A stretch of DNA of 64,000 nt from Tigriopus japonicus (lineage: Eukaryota; Arthropoda; Copepoda; Harpacticoida; Harpacticidae). This document shows, one piece after another, positions 21,708-33,468 of this stretch; within the stretch, counting starts at the first letter, position 1, and each line of letters opens with the position of its first letter. A program made the translations under genes and the position numbers. The DNA is taken from contig CM021323.1 in the NCBI GenBank assembly GCA_010645155.1, positions 2,895,835-2,959,834 of the forward strand, written 5' to 3'. Below the pieces are notes generated by a model. That model saw only the letters and a program-made list of their open reading frames with translations. It had not been told where the DNA came from and made no database searches.

Positions 21708-22890
21708 CTCCATCTCATAAGCTTCTTTTATGCTTCTAGATATACTTCTACAATACTTCGAAACTACCTCAACAACCGACCTGTAAGCATGGCTGGAGAA
21801 GCTTCATGTGAACGGAAGGCGTCATCAAGTCCATTTTTGTACTATAGTATAGCGTCGATTTCGTTTAGCCCTAGCGGAGAAAACCGGTATAAAGGTACGA
21901 ATGTTTGGCACAAAGAGCAAACTCGGTTAATTGTCAATCATTATTTTTTCTTCCTTTCTGCTGAGAGGTTGTTCACCTATGTAAAACCTTAGTCTGGAAG
22001 AGGCAATTTCGGCTTGTACCCTCAAGCGTTGGAATCTCCTTCGTCAAGAACTATATAGTACAAACTTTGATGCCTTTTCCTTTGTTCCCTTACAAGCCAC
22101 ATGTGAATTGTGGATGAATTGGGATTTAATGAGAGATTGGTGGGTTGAACATATCAATTTTCATTTGACAGGCGTCTTGCTTAGATAAGATTCGAGATCA
22201 CATGAAGGGTGGATGTGTTGTTCTCAAGGCTTTTATGGGTTCTTCTGGCCCTCCAAAACTATCTACATTCATTTTGATTTGAAAAAACAGATCAAGACTT
22301 GCTGATTTGTAAGCCTTTCTATGAAATGAGTCAATCGAGAATGGAAGTCTTAGGTACTGTGAACTTGCAGAAACGTGATCAAACTTTTTCAAGAAGTTCT
22401 ACAAAATGAATTAACTTGTAAAAACGGAATGCAATGTCCGGTATTATGTTCTCAAAAAAAAACAGTCCTGAAATTGGGAAAGGATGCCCTGGTAGAAGGG
22501 AAGTGAAGTTCTTCTTGAGATCAAAAGTAAGCGAGGTCATCGCAAAATCGTAACAACATTCTTTAACATTCCAATAAGATATCAATGTACATTAAATCCA
22601 AGTTGAAGATTTGCCTCATTACTCATCTCCACCGAGGGAACTTTTAAACGCTCAAAAATTGAAGGATTAATTCTTTTGATTATTTTTTCCGATAAAGCTA
22701 AGAAGTTAAGGCTAATGCGAGAACCAAAAACTCTTAAATTCTTACAGATTTCTTCGTTTCCTTAAAAACCATCGTTTTGAGTTTGGCTTGGTTTAGTTCA
22801 TGCAAACAATTACCCAGATAATTCACCTCAAAATCAAACAGCGTTACTGACCAAGGCAGGCAAACATAATTTCAAATTTGATCATGTGTT
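21708..22890. other. Flank of the transposon pair, no gene seen
   Basis: 21706-21785 is the outer arm of the foldback described at 20217-20407. From 21786 to 22890 I recognise no exon, transposon end or tandem repeat. Frames at 21789-21992, 22198-22392 and 22379-22585 have no motif. Confidence 0.4.
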
Positions 22891-22900
22891 CCCCATAGAC

Positions 22901-23360
22901 TAATCAAACCATGGAGGTCTATAGAGAGGCCATTGTCGTCATTTTGTCTGCCTTGTTTCTAGCTGATACTGGCCAAAGTTGCCCATAAGTTCCGTGAAAA
23001 GGCAAATATTTCCGAAGAATATCGTGAAATACTTGCCCAAACAAGGGGAAGATCATAGTACAAATGGAAGTGCGCAAGATGTATTTTCAATGCCAAATCC
23101 TATAATTGCGTGAACTAATGTCTGTGAATCAAATTATCATCTTCATTGAGCACCTTAGTATAATTTGGGAGAAGCAAACCGCAAGCAGGAGGCCACATGC
23201 TGAAAACCATAAGTTTTTCAAAAATTTATCTTCTACGAATACATTTGTTTGGGCAAGTTTTAACTAGTCGCTGATGATAAACGGCCCTTGCTGCCCACAA
23301 TGAAATTTCACGAGCGGCCTACTCTAGTATCTCCACTCTATAGACCTCTATGAATCAAAC
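22901..23360. mobile_element. Foldback or MITE of about 460 bp
   Basis: ATCAAACCATGGAGGTCTAT at 22902-22921, continuing AGAGAGG, is mirrored by CCACTCTATAGACCTCTATG at 23332-23351, continuing AATCAAAC. This is an imperfect inverted repeat of about 28 bp. Inside, CTTGCCCAAACAA (23032) is mirrored by TTGTTTGGGCAAG (23247). No coding frame and no clear target duplication. Confidence 0.55.
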
Positions 23361-23504
23361 GGAGTTTATCGTACCAACAATGTTTGAGTCTTGCAGTGCC
23401 GTTGTATTTTCGACTACAACGCTTAATATACGGTACTGCAATCCAACAAAACAGACTTCTTTACTGATCCAATATGGTGGTACCAACTTGGTATGTCGTT
23501 TCAT

Positions 23505-25135
23505 TTAACGAAGTCTCGCACCTTCGTCCGGCTTCCTGCCCAACTCCATCAACGACGGGAACTGACGAAGGATCTGTTCAATCTGACCCACCCCCTCTAC
23601 TGCAATAACCAAGATTTTCACCATCTACCGCTACCCAACTGTATCTGTTCTGTTTGTCAATCCTGCTTCCTTTCTTCCATGTGCACTGAAACGTATTCTA
23701 GTCAGCTCGTCTGTGATATCTAGGGACGGGCAGAAAGTGCAAATAATCTTACCCTTTTAGTTACCAAAAGTTGCAAAAAAATGTCCCCAAAAGTGCAAAA
23801 CAAAGTGCAGAAAAATGTTGAAAGTGCAAATAAATGTAAAAAAAGAGCAAATAAATGTCAAAGAAGTGCAAATAAATGTCAAAAAAGAGCAAATAACTTG
23901 CATTTGGACTTAAAACGTCATTCATGGAGTACCCACGGCTCCTAATTGAGCAGAAGTCATTTACAAGTTCTAAAGACATTTGAGACTAGTTTGAGGTGAA
24001 GAGACAATGCCGCACAAGTAATAGAGTTCTATTAATTAGGTTACTAGCAAAAAGGATATAAAGTCCCTTAAAATATACCAGAAAACAACCTTCTGAATTT
24101 TTCATTCCTAAGGTGGTCTCGTGGATGTATCTACCTAAAATATTGTCGAAATATATTTAGCAACTGTTTTAAATGGTTTTACATCACTCCGTTTTCGTCC
24201 TTCAAGTTGTTCAAAAATAGACATTGAAAATTGAACAGAAAAATACCCACGTGTGCCTAACAATTCCATCAAAGAAAATAGTCATAAATGTGTTTTAAGC
24301 AAGTTTTTACTTTTTAGCGACACTACTTCAATATTAGGCCCATTGCCTAATTACCAGAACTCAATTTCAAATGTGGCATTCATTGTCTCATCACATCAAA
24401 ACTGTTCTCAAATACTTTTGGAACTTAAAAGTAATATCTCCAAGTCAATGAAACAATGTGTACTGCTCCATTGATGTATCCTTATTAGCTTGCTTATTTT
24501 AAGTTTATAACGGCCTTTTTAGAAGTAGCGATCTTTATAGGCAGCAAACCTAATTCTGCAATCTATATTGTTTGTAGATCCTTCCATTACCATAACATGA
24601 GTTTCTTTAGGTTTGCTATTTGTTGGTTGTATGCAATGAGATTCTTTTGTCTAATCTTTGGTTTAGTAAACAGGATGTTATAGTTAAAGCCAAGATGGTG
24701 AATAAAGTGTGAGGTTTGCGTCTGAAATGCACATATTTCTTCAAGGTGCTAAGAATGGTTGATTGCAAATGCAAGCTTTTTCGACTAGTTCAAAATTTGA
24801 TCTTGAAACTAAAAATTCTTTCAAAAGCCACTACATTTTCTTAACAATTTGTCAATTTTGGCCAAAAACTTAAATAAAAAGTGCAAAAAAAGGTGAAAAG
24901 TGCAAAAGTGCAGAAAAATGGGTTTATGTTACCAAAAATCTTTTTACACTATTTGCCCGTCTCTAGTGATATCACTTTCTAGTCGACCATTTTAACGTTT
25001 TTACCAACTGACATGTCACCATTGATTATATATGAAAGAACATATATCTATATATTTTTTGCATATTTATACGCCCTGACATGACCATGAGTCGCAATAA
25101 AACTCATTATTATTATTATTATTATTTAAAGGTCA
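23505..25135 (+). repeat. Dispersed repeat copy with (ATT)n tail, split by a hAT element
   Basis: The repeat runs 23505-23720 and resumes at 24974, ending in TGAGTCGCAATAAAACTCATT and an (ATT)n microsatellite at 25110-25130. An AATAAA followed by a simple-sequence tail suggests the 3' end of a non-LTR retrotransposon, but I could not identify coding motifs in this piece. Other copies lie at 5255-5500, 10835-11135 and 25925-26010. Confidence 0.65.
23721..24965. mobile_element. hAT-ended non-autonomous element with AAAGTGCAAA word array
   Basis: The ends TAGGGACGGGCAGAAAGTGC and TGCCCGTCTCTA are inverted repeats (about 39 bp with mismatches). The octamer GTGATATC flanks both sides exactly (23713-23720 and 24966-24973). 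Copies of the host repeat at 5454 and 25968 keep a single GTGATATC, showing the empty site. Left (23736-23905) and right (24870-24950) subterminal zones are reiterations of AAAGTGCAAATAAATGT-like words. The middle about 900 bp is related to the interior of the foldback at 705-1615. There is no transposase. Confidence 0.92.
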
Positions 25136-27480
25136 CTTATTATTTGAGAATTTTTTTGTGCCAAAAATCTTCACTAACAAGATTAATGCTGTGTACCAAG
25201 AAGATCTCAAATTTAATTTGGGCAAACTCTTTCCCACTCCGTCCCAAAGTTAGCTTTTGACTTGCTTTACAATGCATTATATATTTGTTGAACATCTATT
25301 TCCGTCCAGGAAATGAGTTCCTGAACGTTTTTTATTTTAATTTTCTTAGATAAAAATAAATCTGGTCCCACAATATTTGGACAACTCTGTATGTTCGACG
25401 AGTCAAGAGCAAGAACAAATTTTATATGATCTAGTGCTAGATGTGTGAAATTGGTATGGTGGGACATGCTTTGTTGAAATCTCTCCTCACCATAATAGTT
25501 TTTGCGTGCATGCCATGAGTTCTTTTTGAACTATAGTACATTGTCAGGAAGAAGAGCAACCAAATCCTCTGAATCACTTTGGACCGCATCAAAACATCCC
25601 AGCGCTTGAGCAAATTGCACAGTACATAAATGATCTACTACTCCTGCCTGGGGCATGCAAAATTTTAATTGGGGGCAGGCTTGGTTGAGATTTCTCTCCA
25701 CTGAAACGGTTCATTGACCATTGCTCCTTTTTGCACTATAGTACATTTTTCAACGAGAAGGGCAATCAAATCCCCTAAATCACTGTTGACCGCATCATTG
25801 CTACAAACCCAGTCTTTGCCTTCGATGCTTCATGGGACCATGAGAATGGCTAAAGAGGAAATCTATTGCTCACTCCTTGCTGCGCTTTTTTGTGCCCAAA
25901 ACTTGCAAACATTGTATTAAACTGTTTATTTCTATCATGTGCACGGAAACATTTAAGTCAACTCATTTGTGATATCACATTACAGTCGCCTTTTTAACTC
26001 TTATAAAAGCTTTATATGTTGATTAAACCTTTGTTTTTTGTTCAACAACGGTGGTCTAACATGCCACATTCAATTTTGGAAGTATAAAAATATCCACGTA
26101 CTTCTTTGTCATTGGTTGTTGCCTTCCTCTAACTTGAGCAAATGTACGATAGAGACAAAAACCATTGAACTAAATCTCCATAGCCATGGGAACGAAAGAG
26201 GTGATTTGGTAGTGCTGTGAGGCAATGAGAACAGCCAGTTTTTTTTGGTAGAGATTTCTAATGAGTACGGTTTGCCAGACCTGTTTCCACCACACCGCTT
26301 TTCTTATCATTTTCTTGATGGTGAAGAACTCAAAGATATGTGCGATAGAGCAGTAGTGACTAAAACGTCTTGGCAAATGATTCAAACAAGCTATGAGCAT
26401 TATTAATGTCCATTTCAGAAAAAAATATGTTTCAAAATGTTGTTGTAGTAACCTACTTCAACCGTTTCATCATCAATGAGTGGATTTTGGTATTTCTTGA
26501 TTGAGTTGCTCATTATCTGTCGATATACGTTTAGAGACAAAAAAAATGTTTCGCCATGTGATCAATATATCGCCGATGAATTCTAACGGTGCCAGTTTTG
26601 TTTTCATACAAATTATAGATGCACAAGTCAATGTGATAGGCTCAATTCAAAAACAAAAAGATCGTTAAAGCTCAAAGGGATTCGTTTTAATGAAAGTTTT
26701 GACTTCAGCAAATTTGTTCCTCCCTTTAGAGTTCAGAACATATCTTGTAAATTTGGCTTATTCTAGCACTCTGAACTCAATCTTATGAATTAAGCTAGTG
26801 AAAAGACCCATTTACGATCTCTGGAGAGAGTTTTTGCAATGGTTTTCGCAGTCGCTAAAGACGAATTTTCAAGAACAAGGGCGAGGAGCTTAGTTGGGTT
26901 CGTAATACTGTTTTGAAAATATATTCAAGTTGTGTCTTTTCAGCAATGGTTCATGGTAATTCAAGTAATACAATCGATCAAAACATTTGCGGCTTCCACT
27001 GAAATCCTCATCAAGTATCTATTCTCACAATGGAAAGATAATTTATGGTATTTATAATCACGCCATCGCTTAAAGTGAAAAATTGACAATTGCTCATGTC
27101 TTGAAGCTGTTTGGAGCAAACGTACTTTTTACGGCAAAAATGAGAACGATGGCACGAACACTCAAGCAAGAGAAAGGAACCGTAAACCTTTGTCAATCAC
27201 CCAACAGATTCGACTTTAATGATTGGTCTACCACTTCAAGACACGAGAAGCGTCTATCTATACAAGGATGACTCTACGAAGGATTCACTTCAAGGTCGAA
27301 GGACCTACAGCTTAGGGCCAACACCGGCAATTTAGGACATGCGATGACTGCCTTTGATTCAATAAATTTTGATTATTTTGCTTATAACATTCGTTTTTGA
27401 GTGAATGGCGGAACATAACAACATTTTAACATTGGCAAATAACCAGAGAAATGACGTGTGTTCAAGTGATTGGCTGTATT
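25136..27480. other. Intergenic sequence with a diverged direct duplication and a repeat fragment
   Basis: 25453-25592 and 25668-25797 are a diverged direct duplication; shared strings include ACTATAGTACATT, CAATCAAATCC or CAACCAAATCC, and GACCGCATCA. 25925-26010 is a fragment of the dispersed repeat of 23505-25130 (ATGTGCACGGAAAC, TGTGATATCACATTACAGTC). The rest, to 27480, has no recognisable exon or element end. Confidence 0.5.
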
Positions 27481-27489
27481 TTATAGCAT

Positions 27490-27965
27490 TTCAAGGAGAG
27501 TAAAAGTCATGTTACACTCCAGTAGAAGTCTAACGTACACTTATATGTTCCTTATCCCTCATGGTGAAAGTGCGTCTCAGGAGTCTCATCATTCCCCTCG
27601 CCCGCATGACGGTATCAACATAGTGTTCACGGAATTTAATGTTCTGATCGAATATGATACTAAGGTTTATTTCCATGTCTATGCTCTCAAATTCCTGGCC
27701 TTTCAGGATATCCTTGGGAGTGGTTTTTGGCCTCTTTCCAAACCTCATCATCTTACACTTATCCACATTGAAGGTCATTTGAGGCCCAATCTTCTGCAGA
27801 GTTCAATGCACTTTGGGCTCATTTCTCGTCTTGAGGTTGCAAGATAATCCCGATGATCTTCAAATCATTCGCAAATTTTAGCATCTTTGTGGATGTAGTC
27901 CAATCCAGCCATGAAGGCCCTCTCTTGTGGTTGGTTAACCATTGATGTCTTGTGTGGACTGGTCT
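27490..27965 (-). pseudogene. LINE reverse transcriptase C-terminal fragment
   Basis: On the minus strand, 27778-27530 encodes MTFNVDKCKMMRFGKR, IDMEINLSIIFDQNIKFREH and VMRARGMMRLLRRTFTMRD. This is the thumb region just after the catalytic FADD box in Jockey/CR1-like LINEs (NVDKCK, a DLGVI-like motif, KA..GMLRRTF). Upstream, 27965-27780 continues the homology in broken frames (LDYIHKDAKI, then LNSAEDW). No catalytic box remains. The piece is a truncated, frameshifted relic. Confidence 0.85.
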
Positions 27966-30182
27966 TCTCATAATTGATCTTTCTCAAAGTTGTAGGACTT
28001 CAGCTAAAAGTAGTCTGTCTCTGTATCTGAGGGTTGCCACTTCAATTCCTCGTGCTTGTTCTTGTCTAACTGGTGATGATTCCATTGCTTTTCCCCATTC
28101 ATTTTCATGTTGAATCACCACACCAAAGTTTGCAGTAGTGACAAGAGAAGACCAATATTCCCTGAATCCTACGATCCATTTCTTGTCCATCTATCTATCC
28201 ATTGAATGATCTGAGAGAAAGATGAAATGCTCAAAAGCACGCTGAACAAACACATAAGTGACGCAAATGACTTTGAGTAGTTCTCATCAATGGAGAATAC
28301 GACGTTCTTTGATTGGAAGAAAGAAAGAAGGATGAAGTCAAGCTCTCTTTTTCTTTGAAGGGCCACACACGACCCACCCAAATTTTCTTTCTCAATCAGC
28401 ACGACTGGATTTCTTTGTGCACTAAAACACTAGAATGTGACACTTGGAGATGGCAAGATAACCAGAATGATCGGTAAATCCACAAGGTTTTTAGCGTTAC
28501 ATCTTCTTCGAAGCTCAATTCACAATGGTCGCACGTTTCTCAAGGTGACCAAATTGATAAGGGTTGGTTCATAACCTAAATTGACCACTTCTATCCAACA
28601 TTGAACAACCCTCTCCAAAAATAATTCAAAAACCACTGTCAAAAACTGGCTTAAAATATTGAGTTAAAAGAAGACAAAAAAACACAATTTCTGTTTTAAA
28701 GAAGATAAGAAATATTGCCCCTCTCATTGAACCTCTCGTTCGAGTGGTTACCCTGTCAAACGAACAAACACTGACACCACATGGAGAATTCTCAAACTAA
28801 ACCAGGGTTGCCATGGGCAAAAGAAACAATATTATAATAGATTATTGATTCACGTAAATCTTTCAATAACTTCAAAGTTTCAAATCGTTTTTCAAAATTC
28901 AATGTAATGAGCTTTGCTTATGAAAAGAAATGAATAGATTGTATTAACATGTTTGAGTGGCGTACCTGACTGAATTCTCTTTTCCTCGCAAATGAATAGT
29001 GAACTTCTCTCAACCTAGAATTAATGACGGATCAGTGATGATCCAACGCAAGGTGGATTGATGACGTCATAGACACTGCTCTGAAATTCGTCCTGTAGTA
29101 CAGTGGTTCTTGATCTATAACACAAACTGAGGCGAAATGGCATGATTTGCGGTGAGTCTATTAAGTCGTCATGGAAAGGCGAACATCCGTTTCAAGCATT
29201 TTGTACGATATACTAACATGGTTGGGAATTGCAAAACCAAGCTGTGTCTGGCCTTTCCAAGCTCTTGACACAAAGTAACATGGGCAGACAGGCCATTTTC
29301 ACCAATGTCTGGCCATTTCATCAGAAATTTACGAGCAAGAAACTTCAAATTACCACTTACAGGCAATCATGATCTGCGACTTGTTAACAAGTCATTGAAG
29401 AACAAGGTGATGAAGACAAGATTTGTTAACCCTTTAAGTCCTATAACTTTAGAGTGGATCAAATGACCAACAATCAAAATAGAGCGTTTTTTTGATCGCC
29501 ATATGAAATTAGGGCGGAAATCAGAAGAGAGTAAATCAAGACAGAGCCAATACGTTTGAACGAACATCAAATAAGCGCCAATATTACAAGGATTTTAATT
29601 TTAGAATCCGGAATTTTTCCATCCACCCAAAAGGGCCAAAAAAGTTGTTATATGATGGCTTTTTTGTGTATTTTATCTGCATTTTATCACACTTGTTCTA
29701 CAAGGCTTCATTCAATCGAAGTATTGGTTACAAGAAATGTATCTAAAGATGGCCATGGCTTAGAAGACGCAGTGTTTTTGACAAACTCTCTTGCTCATAT
29801 CCATGCTCACTTTGGAAATGTTTGAATTTCTTACAGAAAGAAAAATCAGTTTCAAGAATAGAAGTTTGGGGCATTCAGTAATTAAGCAGTCGGGGAAGTA
29901 TTATGTTCCGAAATACATTTTTTAACGCACATTTTGATTCAAATGTTAAAGTGGACCAAGTGAAAGCAGCCAACCAGGCTGTGTTAGATTTGACCAAAAA
30001 CAAAGGCTTCCAAACTCTTGTATATTTTTTTGTGGTTGCGAATTATTACTACAACTAAAAGGACTGTGAACTACAGTAAAAAAATCTTTATCATGATTTA
30101 TTAAAAACTCAATAAGAATCAGAAATTTCTTTATCAAAATAAGATTTCCGCTTTATTGGGAGCAGAGGGTTACTTCACTTTG
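27966..30182. other. Intergenic sequence, no gene seen
   Basis: Minus-strand frames at 27984-28190 and 28169-28402 and a plus-strand frame at 29556-29825 have no recognisable domain or splice context. No element ends or tandem repeats were found. The first few hundred bases could be further decayed LINE sequence continuing from 27965. Confidence 0.4.
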
Positions 30183-30183
30183 T

Positions 30184-30434
30184 AATGGAACAGTGTAATC
30201 CAGGTTTGTAGCCGCTTTTTTAAATGTTGCGCTGGGGCCTCACTCCCACTTTTTTTCGCCTGTAGTAGCTTGGAAATGTGCGAGTGGTTCAGTTAAAAAG
30301 TGATTAATCAGACTTGTGTTAAACCTATTGTCAAAATGATAACAGAATGGACTAGGGTAGAGACATATGTAAGTCATCAAACAACCGATCTCAAATTTGG
30401 TTGGTGAAATGTTGAGTATTTTGGGATCTAAAAC
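30184..30434 (-). repeat. Left arm of a 250-bp inverted repeat pair
   Basis: This block is the reverse complement of 33218-33468 with scattered differences. Shared strings include GGAACAGTGTAATCCAGGTT, AAATGTTGCGCTGGGGCCTC, AACAACCGATCTCAAA and TTTTGGGATCTAAAAC. It is non-coding as far as I can see and has no TIR of its own. Confidence 0.85.
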
Positions 30435-32289
30435 AAGCCAATGTTATAACTGATTGGGTCCGACTGTACACTCGTAAATTGTGCGACAAATCATTGACTT
30501 GAAGAATAGGCATGCCATTATTTTTGTCAAATTGAAAGTACTTCACACCCAGTTTTGGTCATTTTTAGCAGGAGTTGGCCTTTAATGTTACCAATACTAC
30601 GTGATATCTCATGTCTCGTAAGATCCAGCTTTTTGGCCTTCTGATACTTAGAAGTCAAAGAGATGCATAATTCTGGGGTACGACTGGACATATTAGCATC
30701 AAGCAGTTGCGAGCCAGGTGTATGCACACACATACATTTATGATTTCAATTTTCCTGATCGCGATGAACAAGAGAGAGTCGCTTCTCAATAAGGGAGCTC
30801 AGAAAGTGCATCGGCAGGGTGTGCCATATTAAAATGAACAAAGAAAATGAAAATGGCTTAAAAAATTTCAATGGAATCATTCTGCATAGGTGCCTTCTAT
30901 CTGTCCATATAGTTGTCAATTTGTCAATATTGCAATAAAGGCACTAAGATTGGCTTTTATTATCAAATGTCAAAGGTTGAAAATAAGTGGCAAAAAAAAA
31001 CGAAGCCTTCAAAGACCTACATACAGCGTATGGAAACATTCAAAATGACTAATACAATAGCTAGAAATCTTAAAATAGCAAATGAAATGACATGAACTTG
31101 TATATTTCGAATTTGAGGGTAAAGCAATACTGATGTCATTTGTATTTGTCTATTTTTCCCAATATGGCTCTTTGAGTTCAAATCTTTGATTTCATTTTTC
31201 TCATCTTATAAAAAAATAGCTGAAAGCTGCATGTAGCAACTTGAAATCTGCACCTTACTATTTTCTCTCTCATAGAAGCCATTACAATTGGAAAGTGGAT
31301 AAGGATTAAGATCTCAAGAAGGAGGGAGCAACATTTACTGCAAATTAATAATGTTTAAATAATCTTGCCCCCAAAAAAGACACATTTTGAAAGTGAGAAA
31401 GGATTAAAAAGAGGCATAGCTTGCTTAAGCTTGCTTCTACTTGGTGAATTTCATGGATAAGGTGTTTCTAAGAAAAATACATTTTACTTTAAATATACCT
31501 TCCTAGGCCATTTTTCAAGTGGTACACCCTGTAGATGACCTTGTTCATGATTGCAGTGAAGTTAGCACAAACCTCCACCCTCTAAAATTACCACTCATCC
31601 CTGTTTTTAGAAGTCAATGATTGACGACAAAACGTTGATATTTTTAGACTTTGATGTGATGATCTTCAGCTGTACGTTTTTTTTGCATAAAATATCTGAC
31701 AAAATAGGTTTGGGAATGGATGCATTTTTGACTATGATATCCTCTTCACATAAGTTGTGTAGAAAATGTGGAGGATGTTTATAGAATCTTTGAAACATTG
31801 TTAAGTACCTGAAAACTTTCCAAACTTTCAAAAAAGTAGTCAATGGTTCGTGCGTCCTCAACATCGGACGTTTTGTTTCATGACATGTTCGCTTCTGTTT
31901 TCGAAGAGAGTTGGGCGCACAGAGCTTTTAAGAACCAGAGATGGCAAATTTTGGCTTTGGATAAATTTGTCATTTCTTGCCATTTGACAGATTCTTGTTC
32001 CTTGTTTCTCCTCCTCAATCTCTTGAATCCTGGATCAGGGCAAATTTTCCTCCGCATTAAATTTAGCTCATGTTGTTGCATTTTTAAAGCAGAGATATGT
32101 TTTTGCTTGTAATTATAGGCACATTTTCCTGGCCTGCAGTTCGTAATTTTTTTGAGAAGATCATGTAGAGTTGAGAAAAGATGTTGAGAAGAGCTTGTAG
32201 ATTGTTTGCAAGTCTATGAAATTATTTCCCCAGGACACCACGTTTTAGTAATCATCCAATTGATAAACAATTTAGAACAGTTCATTGAC
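30435..32289. other. Interior between inverted arms, no gene seen
   Basis: About 1.9 kb without exons or repeats that I recognise. Open frames at 30527-30733 (-), 31607-31864 (-), 31843-32112 (+) and 31878-32081 (-) have no motifs. The plus frame at 31843 begins with GTG rather than ATG. Confidence 0.4.
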
Positions 32290-32291
32290 AT

Positions 32292-33240
32292 TTGGTCAAT
32301 GAGTCATTGAGTCATCTGCCAGTTGATGTAGTTTATCTTGAATTTACCATGACCTTTGATAGGGTGCGTAATTCATGGTCTTGCTTCATCAACTCAAACA
32401 GTGGGAAGCAGGGTAAGGTCCGGAGTGGGATTAAAAGCTTCATTAGTGAAAGGAAGCAAATCCTGAGGCTGGAGGATCATTGAGTGGCATGAACAATTTT
32501 GAAAAACACACTTGCTTCACCTAGATGGCTCTCACATGATTTAGCATGCCCTCAGCACATCCTACATGGGTGCGTTCTCTTGTTCTCAAAATGAACAACT
32601 CGCCATCAGAGCAACAAGCCTTATTAAGAAAGCAAAGTTAAGCTTCAATCAAAAAGAAAATGACAATCAGTGCCATCTTGAGGTAGAAACAGTTGTGGGT
32701 GCTTCCATTTAGTCTTTGGCCTTAATTTGTGATTACTCAGCATGGCTTTTTGATTTTTGAACACAATAATATCGTAACTGAGCTCTAAAACACTTGAAAT
32801 ATGAAGAGAAATCCATTTTCAGATGGAACCTACAATTTTGGCAACAAGTGTAAGGTGAGGATAAATCTGCAATCAAGAGAATTTGGCCCTGTTTTGGCTC
32901 CATCTAGTGGCGATTTTTGTAACCTTCATTTAAAATTCTTCATTCCACAAAGTTCCATTTTAGGTCTGCTCTTTTCCATCATTTTCGTTGCCCCTCTTAA
33001 TAAGCATGGTAGCCAGTATTTCATCTTATGTTGAAGATCCAAAATTAGTTTGAGAAGGATTGGTTAGGACTCAAAAAGTTCAGTTGATAAGTTGGAGAAG
33101 GTCTTCCCTCTTTTGCATGCAGTTCTGCCATTTTCTGCAAGTATTTTTGCCTGGTGGCAGAAGCACGACATTCATTCATTTGCCATCGCTGAATGCAGTC
33201 AAGAACTGGAGATCATCGTTTTAGATCCCAAAATGCTCAA
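32292..33240 (+). pseudogene. LINE reverse transcriptase relic split by another repeat
   Basis: 32292-32480 encodes LEFTMTFDRV, then a SGIKSFISERKQILRLEDH block; this matches the reverse-transcriptase motif A region (DF.KAFDKV) and the following SFLS.RKQ.V segment. After an unrelated block at 32502-32944, 32945-33030 resumes with PQSSILGLLFSIIFV, the motif B region (PQGSVLGPLLFLIFI). 33040-33240 continues in broken frames through a decayed catalytic box (RSKIS). Several stops and shifts make it a dead relic. Confidence 0.8.
32502..32944. repeat. About 445-bp dispersed repeat, copy 1, inside the LINE relic
   Basis: Positions 32502-32944 align end to end with 37078-37522 in the same orientation. 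Shared strings include GCTTCACCTAGATGGCTCT, GAGGTAGAAACAGTTGTGGG, CTTTGGCCTTAATTTGTGA and CTCCATCTAGTGGCGATTTT. No open frame, pol III boxes or inverted ends were recognised. It interrupts the LINE reverse transcriptase between motifs A and B, so it inserted after the LINE did. Confidence 0.85.
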
Positions 33241-33468
33241 CATTTCACCAACCAATTTTGAGATCGGTTGTTTGATGACTTACATATGTCTCTACCCTAG
33301 TCAATTCTGTTATCATTTTGACAATAGGTTTAACACAAGTCTGATTAATCACTTTTTAACTGAACCACTCGCACTTTTTCCAAGCTACAACAAGCGGAAA
33401 AAACTAGGAGCGAGGCCCCAGCGCAACATTTAAAAAAGCGGCTACAAACCTGGATTACACTGTTCCAT
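33218..33468 (+). repeat. Right arm of the 250-bp inverted repeat pair
   Basis: Inverse of 30184-30434. It begins where the LINE relic fades out (GTTTTAGATCCCAAAATG) and ends at TGTTCCATT. The pair encloses about 2.8 kb including the LINE relic. Confidence 0.85.
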
